Virus record (IMG/VR): IMGVR_UViG_3300005264_001571
Coordinates: 1-25,285 of that record
Length of the DNA stretch: 25,285 nucleotides
Source: a virus
Strand: one strand, 5' to 3'
The translations under genes were made by a program, and so were the position numbers. The first letter of the stretch is position 1. Every line of letters starts with the position of its first letter. The notes below the pieces were generated by a model. That model was not told where the DNA came from. It made no database searches and saw only the letters and a list, made by a program, of their open reading frames with translations. This document shows, one piece after another, positions 7,511 through 15,354 of the stretch.

Positions 7511-8452
7511 ATGGTAGATGTGGCTAAGCTTCAGAAAGAGTTTGAAGAGCTGGCAAATACAACTACAAGCGATATAAGTGCTATTATAAAGAGCGAGGTT
7601 TTCGCTAAGCTGATAGTCGAGGAAGCAACGAAGGGCAGGCTTTTAGCAGGCGTTATTGCGGCATCACAAGAAGATTTGAGTAAGGGAGATGGCGACACTG
7701 TTAAAGTTAGGGTCTTTCCAAAGATAGCAGTTGCTCAGACTGCAGAGGGAGCGGCTAACGAAGCAGGAGCATATAAGCCCTTTGCTTCTACCGTAGCAAT
7801 TCATAGATATAGCGTTACTGTCCCAGTTACGGCAGAAAGCCTTTATGAGGCAAGCGTGGACTTGCAGGCACAAATAGTAAGTGCTATCGCTAAGGGCTGG
7901 GCTGATAAGATGGACGAAGTTATAGTAAGCAAGCTTGATTTGGGAGCTGCTTCTGGCTCAAGCTATACTCCAGCCGTTAAGGTTACACTTGCGGCAGCGG
8001 GAGACCTCGACGACGTTTACGATAAGATAAAAGACGCAAGGGATGAGCTTAGAAAGAAGGGCTGGAAGCCTGATATTCTGGTCTGCGGTTACGACGTGGC
8101 TCAGCAGCTTATAGCCGAGTATGAAAGTAACTTGAACAGGAAGGTTATACAGGTAGATGACGATGGCAACCTTAAGAGCGTTTACGGTCTTAAAGTAATA
8201 GTTACTCCATTCGCCCCAGCAGTTAGCGATACAGCAAGCGAGGTCGTGGCTGTTGTACTCGATAGCTCAGTTGCGGTCGTTGAAGCAAGAGGTATGCCTG
8301 CTAAGTTCGAGGAGAAGAGAGAACCAGAATACGACCTTTATAAGGAAGTCTTTAACGCCTATTGGGGTGTTGATGTCGTAAAAGCAGACCTCGACGGAGA
8401 CTCTACAAGCGAAGCAATAGGTATTGCCCAAGTATGTAACCCAGCTGCATGA
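7511..8452 (+). CDS. Major capsid protein, HK97 fold
   Basis: A 313-residue protein in the right place and of the right size. The N-terminal ~35 residues form a helical arm (VAKLQKEFEELANTTTSD). An E-loop-like beta region follows (GDTVKVRVFPKIAVAQTAEGAANEAGAY), then strands typical of the P-domain (AIHRYSVTVPVTAESLYEAS, residues ~96-115) and the long spine-type helix (VSAIAKGWADKMDEVIVSKL). The C-terminal half (PDILVCGYDVAQQLIAE, VYGLKVIVTPFAP, VVAVVLDSSVAVVEARG) matches the A-domain order of HK97-fold capsids. No N-terminal delta domain is present. The gene follows a strong AGGAGGG site and is followed by a T-rich terminator, consistent with high separate expression. Confidence 0.85.
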   Translation: MVDVAKLQKEFEELANTTTSDISAIIKSEVFAKLIVEEATKGRLLAGVIAASQEDLSKGDGDTVKVRVFPKIAVAQTAEGAANEAGAYKPFASTVAIHRYSVTVPVTAESLYEASVDLQAQIVSAIAKGWADKMDEVIVSKLDLGAASGSSYTPAVKVTLAAAGDLDDVYDKIKDARDELRKKGWKPDILVCGYDVAQQLIAEYESNLNRKVIQVDDDGNLKSVYGLKVIVTPFAPAVSDTASEVVAVVLDSSVAVVEARGMPAKFEEKREPEYDLYKEVFNAYWGVDVVKADLDGDSTSEAIGIAQVCNPAA

Positions 8453-8461
8453 TAACTTGGC

Positions 8462-8482
8462 TTTAGTTTTTTCTTTTACTTT
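8462..8482 (+). terminator. T-rich terminator behind the capsid gene
   Basis: TTTAGTTTTTTCTTTTACTT begins 9 bases after the capsid stop, with a run of six T at 8467-8472. The 56-base gap up to the next ATG is the longest in the head operon, whose other genes abut or overlap. Partial termination here would raise capsid transcript over downstream genes. Confidence 0.55.
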
Positions 8483-8508
8483 AAATTAATTTTTAAGGAG
8501 GGACAGTA

Positions 8509-9111
8509 ATGCTCTATGGAGATATATTAAGTATCAGAGCACTGGTAGGGCTTACGAGTGAAGATATAGGCGACGAGGATATTAATCAAGTAATGCAGTT
8601 AGCTAACCGTATCGTTTTAAATACCATCCAAGTGCGGATTATAAGAGAGCAACCTCGACAGATAGGGAGCGATAGATTAGTTTACCAGACAGTATATTAC
8701 CCAATTGCAGATATAGACGGGGACGGACAGGTAACGGCTAATGATATAAAAGTAGAAGCTTTAAACCCGGTTGAAAGCTTCGATATGTGGCGGGAGCTTA
8801 CTATTAGCCAGATTAATGCTAATTATGGCTTAATTAAGTTAGCTGAGGCTCCTACGGGAGGGGAGCGAGTATTTATAACTTATGCTTATATCCCTGAATG
8901 GGTAAAAAAAGAAGATATAGATGATTTAGTAAACTTATTAACCGCTCATATCCTCACGCTGAGACTGCAGAACCCGGACACGATAGCGATAACGGATATG
9001 GGAGCTAATGAGCTGATAGTAAAGAAGCAAGAATCTAAGTTCTTAGAAGTATATAAACTTAAGTTACAAACTTTAATGAGCATTAAAGCAATGCGGAGTG
9101 TAGAGCTATGA
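8509..9111 (+). CDS. Head-tail connector protein with a dockerin-like Ca-binding loop
   Basis: A 200-residue protein directly downstream of the capsid gene, where head-tail connectors of the gp6/gp15 type sit. The N-terminal ~45 residues (IRALVGLTSEDIGDEDINQVMQLANRIV) and the C-terminal ~70 residues (VNLLTAHILTLRLQNP to the end) are helical. This matches the helical adaptor fold, with a beta insertion between. Residues 68-79 read DIDGDGQVTAND, a DxDxDGxVxxxD calcium-binding loop with all expected acidic ligands. An AAGGAGGG site precedes the ATG; the stop overlaps the next gene by ATGA. Connector assignment is from position and fold pattern; the Ca loop is seen directly. Confidence 0.65.
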   Translation: MLYGDILSIRALVGLTSEDIGDEDINQVMQLANRIVLNTIQVRIIREQPRQIGSDRLVYQTVYYPIADIDGDGQVTANDIKVEALNPVESFDMWRELTISQINANYGLIKLAEAPTGGERVFITYAYIPEWVKKEDIDDLVNLLTAHILTLRLQNPDTIAITDMGANELIVKKQESKFLEVYKLKLQTLMSIKAMRSVEL

Positions 9112-9545
9112 CTGATTACAGAGCGGAGTTAAAAGAATTACTTCAAGATATCATTTATACGAATAAGTATAATTCTCAAAAGAATATTAATATATATTAC
9201 GAAGAAGACGTTATGGAAGGGAAGGCCCGCTTTAAAACTCCCGCTCTTATCATTAGAGGTTTAAGACAGATAATCGACCCGGTGGATATCGGCTGGAACT
9301 TATATGCGGAGCTCTACGAAATAGATGTTAGCTTATATCTAAAGCAAAGGAGCGATAATTACTCAGCTGAGGAAGTAAGAGAGGAAATAACTAATCAGAT
9401 AATAGAAAAAGTAAAGCAGAATAAAGAAGGGCTTACGAGTAATGATATTTATCTAAAGCTCGCTGAAATCAGAGATAGAAACTATTTAGAAGAAGTAGGA
9501 ATTTTAAGGCGTGATTTTAGTTTTAAAATTTATAAGGAGGGTTGA
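9108..9545 (+). CDS. Probable tail completion/tail terminator protein
   Basis: A 145-residue alpha/beta protein. It begins with a helix (YRAELKELLQDIIY), has central strands (ALIIRGLRQIIDP; WNLYAELYEIDVSLYLKQRS), a helix (AEEVREEITNQIIEKVKQNK), and ends in a strand (RRDFSFKIYKE). That helix-strand-helix-strand order is typical of small tail completion or terminator proteins that lie between connector and tube genes. It overlaps the connector by ATGA and ends within the ribosome site of the tail tube gene. No family motif is decisive; the role is inferred from gene order. Confidence 0.6.
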   Translation: MTDYRAELKELLQDIIYTNKYNSQKNINIYYEEDVMEGKARFKTPALIIRGLRQIIDPVDIGWNLYAELYEIDVSLYLKQRSDNYSAEEVREEITNQIIEKVKQNKEGLTSNDIYLKLAEIRDRNYLEEVGILRRDFSFKIYKEG

Positions 9546-9547
9546 AA

Positions 9548-10174
9548 ATGGCAAATCAATGGATTAAGATAGGAAATATAAGCGGAGGAGACGCATATAT
9601 CGGCTTAGTGGCAAAAGAAGACGACTTAACTATCGAGAAAGATTTAAAAGAAGAGTATTACATTCACTCCGTCCACCCGATAGAACTCAAAGACGCAAAG
9701 ATAGCTCCGTCTGGGAGCATAACGATTCCGCTTAAGCCAGAGGACGGCCTCGACGAACTGCTCTATGCCTTTTTTGGTGAAGTATCTTCAAGCGACAACG
9801 GAGATGGGACTTATACTCATACGTTTACAGTGAAAGAGAAAGACATCCCCGAATTCGAGATAATCAAGAACATCGGCAGTATTCAGGAGAAATATTCTGG
9901 CTGTAAGGTTAAGAGCATAGAAATCTCCGCTAACGCAAGTGGAGAGTTCGAGGTAAGCGTTGAAGTTATAGCAAAAGAAGGAGAAAAGATATCAGGCGAA
10001 AGCGAAGGTAGTTATACCTTATCTAAGACTATGAAGGTTACTTCTTCCTCAATCAAGTGGGGAGGGAGCGAGTATGGAATCGGAGCGATTACGCTTACAC
10101 TTGAAAGAGACTTGGCAGAGGACGGCTTTTACTTAAATAGCGATGCTGGACCACTTCAAAGGCATTGGAAGTAA
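9548..10174 (+). CDS. Tail tube protein, N-terminal part; reading frame interrupted
   Basis: A 208-residue product from the ATG behind AAGGAGGG (an in-frame TTG six bases upstream is inside the ribosome-site region and less likely). The sequence is strongly beta, as in tail tube proteins: SGSITIPLKPEDGLDELLYAF (split: SGSITIPLKPEDG, LDELLYAFFG), GTYTHTFTVKEKDIPEFEI, and VKSIEISANASGEFEVSVEV. It ends ITLTLERDLAEDGFYLNSDAG (~183-203) and then PLQRHWK before a stop. The natural continuation, ALEVTFQNADGHSIVVYIP, is found in the -1 frame immediately downstream. So the tube gene appears split by a frameshift or by an internal deletion of 3n+1 bases. Tube identity is supported by position before the chaperones. 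Confidence 0.75.
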   Translation: MANQWIKIGNISGGDAYIGLVAKEDDLTIEKDLKEEYYIHSVHPIELKDAKIAPSGSITIPLKPEDGLDELLYAFFGEVSSSDNGDGTYTHTFTVKEKDIPEFEIIKNIGSIQEKYSGCKVKSIEISANASGEFEVSVEVIAKEGEKISGESEGSYTLSKTMKVTSSSIKWGGSEYGIGAITLTLERDLAEDGFYLNSDAGPLQRHWK

Positions 10175-10368
10175 CTTTTCAAAACGCCGATGGGCATAGC
10201 ATAGTCGTGTATATCCCGGCTGGAGTAATCACTTCAAGGGCGAAATCAACCGATGTAGGAAAGCAGTTGCTCGTCGAGGAGGTAGAGATAATCGGGCTGG
10301 ACGATGGAGCGAACGGCTCGGCTTATGTAGAACTTACGAATACAATCGCTTCGTATCCGAGGACTTGA
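10165..10368 (+). CDS. C-terminal part of the tail tube protein, out of frame with the N-terminal part
   Basis: A 67-residue frame read from TTG 10165; there is no ATG and only a weak AAAGG upstream. Its sequence (ALEVTFQNADGHSIVVYIP, TSRAKSTDVGKQLLVEEVEI, AYVELTNTIASYP) is typical of the last strands of tail tube proteins, not of an independent gene. It overlaps the end of the upstream frame by 10 bases. Joining the two frames near CAAAGG (10157-10162) would give a ~275-residue tube. Whether this is a mutation, a sequencing error, a programmed shift or coupled translation of two chains cannot be decided here. Confidence 0.55.
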   Translation: MEVTFQNADGHSIVVYIPAGVITSRAKSTDVGKQLLVEEVEIIGLDDGANGSAYVELTNTIASYPRT

Positions 10369-10370
10369 CC

Positions 10371-10387
10371 TTTATTATTTCTTTTTA
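10371..10387 (+). terminator. T-rich spacer behind the tail tube gene
   Basis: TTTATTATTTCTTTTTATA follows the stop at 10366-10368 and precedes GAGGTGG of the next gene. It resembles the spacers behind the first gene and the capsid gene, and fits partial termination after an abundant structural protein. Confidence 0.4.
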
Positions 10388-10412
10388 TAATAATATAAAC
10401 GAGGTGGGTAAA

Positions 10413-10682
10413 ATGGAAGTGGAGATTAACGGAAAGAAGTATATAGCTAAGGAGCCGACTGGGTATCAACTATTAAAGTTTACGGAGAAATATATGGACG
10501 ATAGCGGAGAAGTAAAAGCTGGAATCTCTAAGGCGGATATGATTGTTGAACTTATTAATCTAATTTTCGGCGTCCCTGAAGAGGAAGTAAAGAGGCTGAA
10601 ATGGAGCGAGCTTCAAATCTTGAACGAGAAGGCAAACGCTTATCTACAGAGTTTATTCGAGGATAAGCGGGAAAAAAAGTAA
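10413..10682 (+). CDS. Tail assembly chaperone, short form (lambda gpG equivalent)
   Basis: An 89-residue protein from the ATG behind GAGGTGG; the frame extends further up to 10365 but without a ribosome site. It has a short beta start (MEVEINGKKYIAKEPTG) followed by helices (YQLLKFTEKYM, KADMIVELINLIFGV, EEEVKRLKWSELQILNEKAN), the usual pattern of the short tail chaperone. It lies between tail tube and tape measure genes, the conserved place for the G/GT pair. The last codons, GAA AAA AAG before TAA, form a slippery site that leads into the long form. Confidence 0.8.
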   Translation: MEVEINGKKYIAKEPTGYQLLKFTEKYMDDSGEVKAGISKADMIVELINLIFGVPEEEVKRLKWSELQILNEKANAYLQSLFEDKREKK

Positions 10683-10954
10683 AATTAATAGCACGACAGC
10701 TTTTACGAAATAAGCCTTACTTTTTTGTCGGCTCTAACTCAGACGCTTTTACTATTTCTCTAAAGTTACAAGCGGTTATAATCGCTAAATACTTCGGTAT
10801 TTCTCCGGTTGAAGTTCTAAACTGGTCTTATTCTGAAATGCAAGAATTCTTAGCTTTAATCGATGTAATCAGTGAAACGGAGAGTAATAATAAAGAGAGA
10901 GATAAGACGGTTTATGATTTAAAAGAGATAGAAGGCGAGAGAGATGGCAAATGA
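10413..10954 (+). CDS. Tail assembly chaperone, long frameshift form (lambda gpGT equivalent)
   Basis: Join of 10413-10679 and 10679-10954 by a -1 slip, giving about 180 residues. The extension begins VKLIARQLLRNKPYFFVG, continues with helices (FTISLKLQAVIIAKYFGI, VLNWSYSEMQEFLALIDVI) and ends in a charged tail reading DLKEIEGERDGK. It has no start codon or ribosome site of its own, and it exactly fills the 260-base gap before the tape measure gene, overlapping its start by 11 bases. In siphoviruses the short and long forms wrap the tape measure protein before tube assembly; that function is transferred by homology of arrangement. Confidence 0.78.
10673..10679 (+). promoter_or_regulatory. Programmed -1 ribosomal frameshift site (A AAA AAG)
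   Basis: The heptamer A AAA AAG is in the correct phase (X XXY YYZ) relative to the short chaperone frame and sits immediately before its TAA stop. This is one of the most efficient known -1 slippery sequences. The -1 frame downstream is open until 10952. A weak bulged stem (10691-10697 pairing with 10727-10732) lies 11 bases downstream and might stimulate the shift. Confidence 0.8.
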
Positions 10955-12857
10955 AATATTAAAAGTAGTTATTGCGGCTCAAGACCAAGCCTCAGCATCT
11001 ATAAAGAAGATAACTAAAAATCTATCAAATCTTAAGACGGTAGCAATAGCGGCAGGCTCAGCGTTAAGTGCATTAGCAATTAAGCAGACGATAGACGCTT
11101 TTGCCAGCTTTGATGACGCTTTACAGAAAAGTATCGCTATTATGGGTAATGTAGATACAGCAATGCGAGAAAAATTAGCAAAGACGGCAAGAGAAGTAGC
11201 AAAAGAATTAGGCATAAGTCATGAAGAGGCGGCACGTTCATATTATTACCTCGCTTCAGCTGGTCTTTCAGCGGCTGAATCATTAAAAGCTATGCCTGCA
11301 GTTGCTAAATTAGCAAAAGCGGGAGCATTAGATATGGCTGAGGCAACCGATATAGCAACAGATATAATGACTGCTTTTGGTAAATCAGTCGAGGATTTAA
11401 CACATATTAATGATACTCTTATCGCTACAGTTACGAAGAGCAACACGAACTTACAGCAGTTAGGCGAAGCTATGAAATATCTCGCTCCTTCCGCTCATGC
11501 CGCTGGCTGGTCAATAGAGGAAATGAGTGCTGCTGTAGGATTGCTTTCTAACGCAGGTATAAAGGCAAGCCAAGCTGGAACTTACTTAAGACAGGTTATC
11601 GCTCAGTTACTCGACCCAACCAGCTCAGCAAAGGAAGCACTTGCGAGGCTTGGACTTACGGTAGAGGATATAAACCCAAAAACTAACTCACTTGCAGATA
11701 TTTTACAGAAGCTAAAAGAAAGAGGGGCCTCAGCATCCGATATTATGCAGATTTTCGGCGTTAGAGCAGGAACAGCAGTTTTAGCATTAATGGATCAAGG
11801 AGTCCCTGCTTTAAGGCAGTTTACGGAGGAAATAAAGAATGCAGGAGGTATTACCGACCAAGTAGCAAATACACAGATGAAAAGCTTTAGAGAGCAGATA
11901 AATAAGTTAAAAGCTCAACTCCAAGATATTATGATTACAATAGGTGAACAACTCGCTCCGATATTATTAGATTTCGCAAATAAGTTACAAGAATTCCTTA
12001 CAGATGAAAAAACACAGGAACAAATAAAAACTTTTACAGAAGGATTAAAAGAAGGACTTACTCATATTATAGAAGCACTAAGGTTAATGCTTGAAATTTT
12101 ATCTAAACTTCCACCGGAAGCAACTAAAGTAATAGGGTCTTTAGCCGCTTTTGGAGTAGTAATTGGGCCCCTCGTTATGGTAGTTAAAGTTATATCGAGT
12201 TTATGGGGGTTAATATCAGGATTAACAGGAATATTAAATGGACTAATCCCTGTCTTAAGTGCAGTAGCAGGAGCGATAAGCCTCCCCGTCGCCGCTATTG
12301 GAGCTTTAATCGCCGCTATTACTTTATTAGTCTTTAACGTCGGAGGAGCACGGGATAAGCTAAAGTCTGCAATTATGACAGTAAAAGACGCACTCGTTTG
12401 GGCGTTTAATATAATGAAAGAGAAAATAACTAACTTTGCCTCAGAGGTATTTAATTACGCATTAAATATAGGGCGGTCAATCGTAAGCGGAATAAGACAG
12501 GGCCTCTCTAATATTTGGAACGTAATTAAAAATTCTTTACTCGACCCAATTAGAAACGCAATCAACGAGGTAAAGGACAAATTAAGAATAGGGAGCCCGT
12601 CTAAGGTCTTTATCGAGATTGGACGGAGCATAAGCGAAGGTTATGAAATTGGTCTTAAGACGGCAAGAAAGATTAAGCCCGTTCTCCCTGCTCCACAGAT
12701 AATAACCCGTCCCATCCCTATGCCTGCAGGAGGGATACCATCAACCGGGCATCAGGTAATAGTTAGGCTCGAAGGCGTGGCGATAAGAGAAGATAGAGAT
12801 ATAGACAGGCTCGCTGACGAAATAGAAAAGCGGCTGGGGAGGAAGCTTAAATGGTAG
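10944..12857 (+). CDS. Tail tape measure protein (TP901 type)
   Basis: A 637-residue protein. Residues ~60-340 carry the TP901 core: FDDALQKSIAIMGNVD, YYYLASAGLSAAESLKAMPAV, DMAEATDIATDIMTAFG, HAAGWSIEEMSAAVGLLSNAG and FGVRAGTAVLALMDQG. Residues ~390-470 are strongly hydrophobic (FGVVIGPLVMVVKVISSL; AAIGALIAAITLLVF), as expected for the segment that crosses the host membrane on infection. The C-terminus has the familiar RIGSPSKVFIEIGRSISEG near residue 550. At ~1.5 angstrom per residue the tail would be roughly 95 nm (general rule, not measured). The start overlaps the long chaperone form; the end overlaps the hub gene by 7 bases. Confidence 0.9.
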   Translation: MANEILKVVIAAQDQASASIKKITKNLSNLKTVAIAAGSALSALAIKQTIDAFASFDDALQKSIAIMGNVDTAMREKLAKTAREVAKELGISHEEAARSYYYLASAGLSAAESLKAMPAVAKLAKAGALDMAEATDIATDIMTAFGKSVEDLTHINDTLIATVTKSNTNLQQLGEAMKYLAPSAHAAGWSIEEMSAAVGLLSNAGIKASQAGTYLRQVIAQLLDPTSSAKEALARLGLTVEDINPKTNSLADILQKLKERGASASDIMQIFGVRAGTAVLALMDQGVPALRQFTEEIKNAGGITDQVANTQMKSFREQINKLKAQLQDIMITIGEQLAPILLDFANKLQEFLTDEKTQEQIKTFTEGLKEGLTHIIEALRLMLEILSKLPPEATKVIGSLAAFGVVIGPLVMVVKVISSLWGLISGLTGILNGLIPVLSAVAGAISLPVAAIGALIAAITLLVFNVGGARDKLKSAIMTVKDALVWAFNIMKEKITNFASEVFNYALNIGRSIVSGIRQGLSNIWNVIKNSLLDPIRNAINEVKDKLRIGSPSKVFIEIGRSISEGYEIGLKTARKIKPVLPAPQIITRPIPMPAGGIPSTGHQVIVRLEGVAIREDRDIDRLADEIEKRLGRKLKW

Positions 12858-14344
12858 ATTACACTACCTCCATCACCGAAAACATTACTTTATCCGAAGC
12901 CCTCCCTTTTAATCTTTCCTCTATCCTGAGCGACAGCTTAACTCTACAGGAGAGCATACTAAACCTGCAAGAAATCTTAAGTAAGCGATATAAGCCACCT
13001 ATCTTCCGGTTTTACTTAGACGGTGAAGAAAAGGGGATTAAGAGTATAAGGATACGAAAAGACTTAAACGGAGTAACAGAGGCTACGCTAACGGCGTATG
13101 TTTATGCGGCAACAGAGGAGGATATATTAAAGCCCGTTGTTGTTACATCAACAAATCCCTACGATGATACGACTATAACGCTCTTCCGGGGTGTATTAGT
13201 TAAAATTGAAGAAAATAAGCCCGATAAGGAGATTAAATTAGAATGCAGGGGCTTAGATTACTACCTCGAAAATGACCTATTTATACAGTATGACTCTGAA
13301 ACGGAGGAAGTGAACGGCGTTTTTGAATATACACAGGTGAGAGCAGATAATATAGCGAGGGATATATTAAAAGATACTTCCTTTACTCTTATCGAGTGTC
13401 CTACCACTAAAATAAGCTTAAAGTTCGATTATGAAGACCGGCTAAGGGCTTTACAGCTGATAGCGGAGATTTTAAATAAAGTTCTCTGGATAGATAATGA
13501 CTACGGCGTTCACATCGGAGATAATTCTGGAAGGTTTAAGCTAAGCGAAATAACTTCAAAGAGGCTGGCTCAGAGTGGGGAAGATACGTATAACAGGATA
13601 ATCGTGATAGGCGGGAACGACGGAGAGGGGAAAGTCCCTATCGCCATCGCCGAAGACGGACAGCTAATCGCACAGCAGGGCGTAAAAGCGAAAAAGATTA
13701 CGGTAACACAGATAAGAGATAAGGAAACGGCATTGCTGCTCGCTAAGGCTTATTTAGACGTATATAAGCAAATAAACTACGAGCTATCCGTAAAAATCCC
13801 ACCTAAGTGGAAAAACTATTTAATCGACATCGGGAACGTTATAACTGTGGAAGAGACCGATTATATAGTTTCCTCCCTCGAACTTAGCGATAAAGAAATA
13901 ACTTTAGAAGCCACGCCGATAAGGTGCTTTATTAACTTAAAAAATTATTTAGAGAGACAGCTTAAACAGATAGAGACGGCGTCGAGCTCAAGTACATTCT
14001 ACAATGAAAGCCCGCAAACCTTAACGGCTTATGAGATTTTAGACCTTGAAACGGATTATTACGGGGGGAGCACGCCGAAGACGATAACCGTGGGAGAAAA
14101 TACTTATACTATCTTAAGTATTATGCACTTCTTTATCCCAGATAATTATACTCCTAAAGAAGCCGAGTTAAAAATCCGTTGGTTTGGAGATGAAAGCCCA
14201 ATTTCATTTAAAGTAATAGTAAATAGCAGTATTTACGACCCTGTAAGTGAGGGGACAGCAGATGATGGGGATACGCTTTATACAGTCTCGATAGAAGGCT
14301 CTTCATTAACAGCTGGCTGGAATGATATTTATTTCGTTCAGTGA
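12851..14344 (+). CDS. Tail hub/tail-associated protein (gp27/Tal-like) with N-terminal repeat
   Basis: A 497-residue protein following the tape measure gene. Residues ~55-350 have the hub layout of successive beta barrels: FRFYLDGEEKGIKSIRI, EATLTAYVYA, IKLECRGLDYYLENDLF, DYEDRLRALQLIAEILNKVL, GRFKLSEITSKRLAQSGED, YNRIIVIGGND, and the end-strand pattern YLIDIGNVITVEETDYIV. This resembles gp27/gp44-like tail hubs. The first 48 residues hold two copies of the D-x-I/L-x-L-x-E unit (TENITLSEAL and SDSLTLQESI) also found in the repeat protein at 2063. The C-terminal ~130 residues form an extra beta domain. The start overlaps the tape measure gene; no lysozyme or peptidase motif is seen. Confidence 0.72.
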   Translation: MVDYTTSITENITLSEALPFNLSSILSDSLTLQESILNLQEILSKRYKPPIFRFYLDGEEKGIKSIRIRKDLNGVTEATLTAYVYAATEEDILKPVVVTSTNPYDDTTITLFRGVLVKIEENKPDKEIKLECRGLDYYLENDLFIQYDSETEEVNGVFEYTQVRADNIARDILKDTSFTLIECPTTKISLKFDYEDRLRALQLIAEILNKVLWIDNDYGVHIGDNSGRFKLSEITSKRLAQSGEDTYNRIIVIGGNDGEGKVPIAIAEDGQLIAQQGVKAKKITVTQIRDKETALLLAKAYLDVYKQINYELSVKIPPKWKNYLIDIGNVITVEETDYIVSSLELSDKEITLEATPIRCFINLKNYLERQLKQIETASSSSTFYNESPQTLTAYEILDLETDYYGGSTPKTITVGENTYTILSIMHFFIPDNYTPKEAELKIRWFGDESPISFKVIVNSSIYDPVSEGTADDGDTLYTVSIEGSSLTAGWNDIYFVQ

Positions 14345-14353
14345 GGTGGGAAA

Positions 14354-15052
14354 ATGGTTAAGCGGCTAATTGCGGAATTAATAATAAGAGGGATATTAAG
14401 GGAAATCCCGGAAGAGGATGTAGTTAAGGAAACAGAAACTTCCGCAGATTATACTATAACTTTAAATGGAGTAATATATTCTTCCGGAGCATTAACTTAT
14501 GCCTCATCCTCTCAGGTAAATGATAAAACTCTTCAATTTGAGCACGGGATTTGGAATAATGCTGCAGGTACAGAAAATAAAGAAGCAAAGAAAATCTTAT
14601 TTAGCCCAGACCTACCAGAGACTTTTGAGATGACCGGGACGCTAAGTGTTTCGTGTGATGATAGTAAAGTAGAAGGAATAGGAATGGCTGCTCCTTATCT
14701 CTTTACCGGATTCTCTGATAATGGAGATATAAGCTCTACGACAAATAAAGTAGGAATAATCGTTGATGTAACAACTGATTGGATAAAAGTATTTTGTACT
14801 GCTTTTGGGATAAATAGCTCAGCAATTGAATTATCACAACCCGTATCTCAATCTTTCACATGGAAAATCCAAAAGACAGCAAGCGGATGGTATGTGGAAA
14901 TATCAAATGGGGTTACTACCGTATCAGCGGAAGGGTCGGGGACTATCGACCCGGAGCAGTTTATAGCTCACTATGGAGAAATGCTTACATCCTTCCCTCT
15001 AAATGAGAGAGCAACGACTACGTGGATATTAGACTCAGTAACGGAGTTATAG
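14354..15052 (+). CDS. Unrecognised beta-sandwich tail-tip protein
   Basis: A 232-residue protein with a GAGGTGG site 6 bases before its ATG and 9 bases after the hub stop. After a short helix (KRLIAELIIRGILREI) the rest is strand-rich: YTITLNGVIYSSGALTY, TLQFEHGIWNNAAG, FEMTGTLSVSCDD, FTWKIQKTASGWYVEISNG, and ATTTWILDSVTEL at the end. The alternation is compatible with a lectin-like (concanavalin A or LamG type) sandwich, but no diagnostic motif is visible. Position after the hub suggests a tail tip, distal tail or carbohydrate-binding protein. The family is unknown to me. Confidence 0.6.
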   Translation: MVKRLIAELIIRGILREIPEEDVVKETETSADYTITLNGVIYSSGALTYASSSQVNDKTLQFEHGIWNNAAGTENKEAKKILFSPDLPETFEMTGTLSVSCDDSKVEGIGMAAPYLFTGFSDNGDISSTTNKVGIIVDVTTDWIKVFCTAFGINSSAIELSQPVSQSFTWKIQKTASGWYVEISNGVTTVSAEGSGTIDPEQFIAHYGEMLTSFPLNERATTTWILDSVTEL

Positions 15053-15057
15053 TAAAA

Positions 15058-15354
15058 ATGATGCTTAAAAAGTATAATCCAGCAAAGAACTTAAAAAAGC
15101 GGCTCCCATTCTGGATAGCCGGGCTTTTAGTTTTTATTTTCCTTTTTAAGCACGAGTTTATTTTCGCTCTTGTTTGGGCAATTATCTTTATTTTAATCGA
15201 CGAAAGAATAAAAGAGGGCTATTGGGTAAAGAAGAGCGATTTTAAAAAGCCGCTCACGCATGAGTTTCTTATTATAATCACGATTATTATAAATATAATT
15301 ATAGTTTTTATGAAAAAAATAAGAAGAGCTCAAAAAATAGAAAATAATTTATAA
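15058..15354 (+). CDS. Small membrane protein at the end of the late operon, possible holin
   Basis: A 99-residue protein; ATG 15058 (or 15061) follows GGAGTT, while an upstream in-frame GTG lies inside the previous gene. Three hydrophobic segments are visible: LPFWIAGLLVFIFLF (~16-30), FIFALVWAIIFILI (~34-47) and FLIIITIIINIIIVFM (~69-84). Between them and at the ends it is very basic. Size, membrane layout and place at the end of the structural operon would suit a holin or other egress protein, but no family is recognised. The gene converges on the small four-cysteine gene; their last codons overlap by 6 bases. Confidence 0.6.
   Translation: MMLKKYNPAKNLKKRLPFWIAGLLVFIFLFKHEFIFALVWAIIFILIDERIKEGYWVKKSDFKKPLTHEFLIIITIIINIIIVFMKKIRRAQKIENNL
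15332..15348 (-). terminator. T-rich terminator of the minus-strand operon
   Basis: On the minus strand the bases right after the stop of the four-cysteine gene read AAATTATTTTCTATTTTTT, with runs of four and six T. It lies inside the end of the facing membrane-protein gene. Confidence 0.45.

Noticed and set aside
10365-10412. Upstream extension of the short tail chaperone
   Set aside because: The 16 extra residues cover a T-rich spacer and lack a ribosome site, while ATG 10413 follows GAGGTGG.
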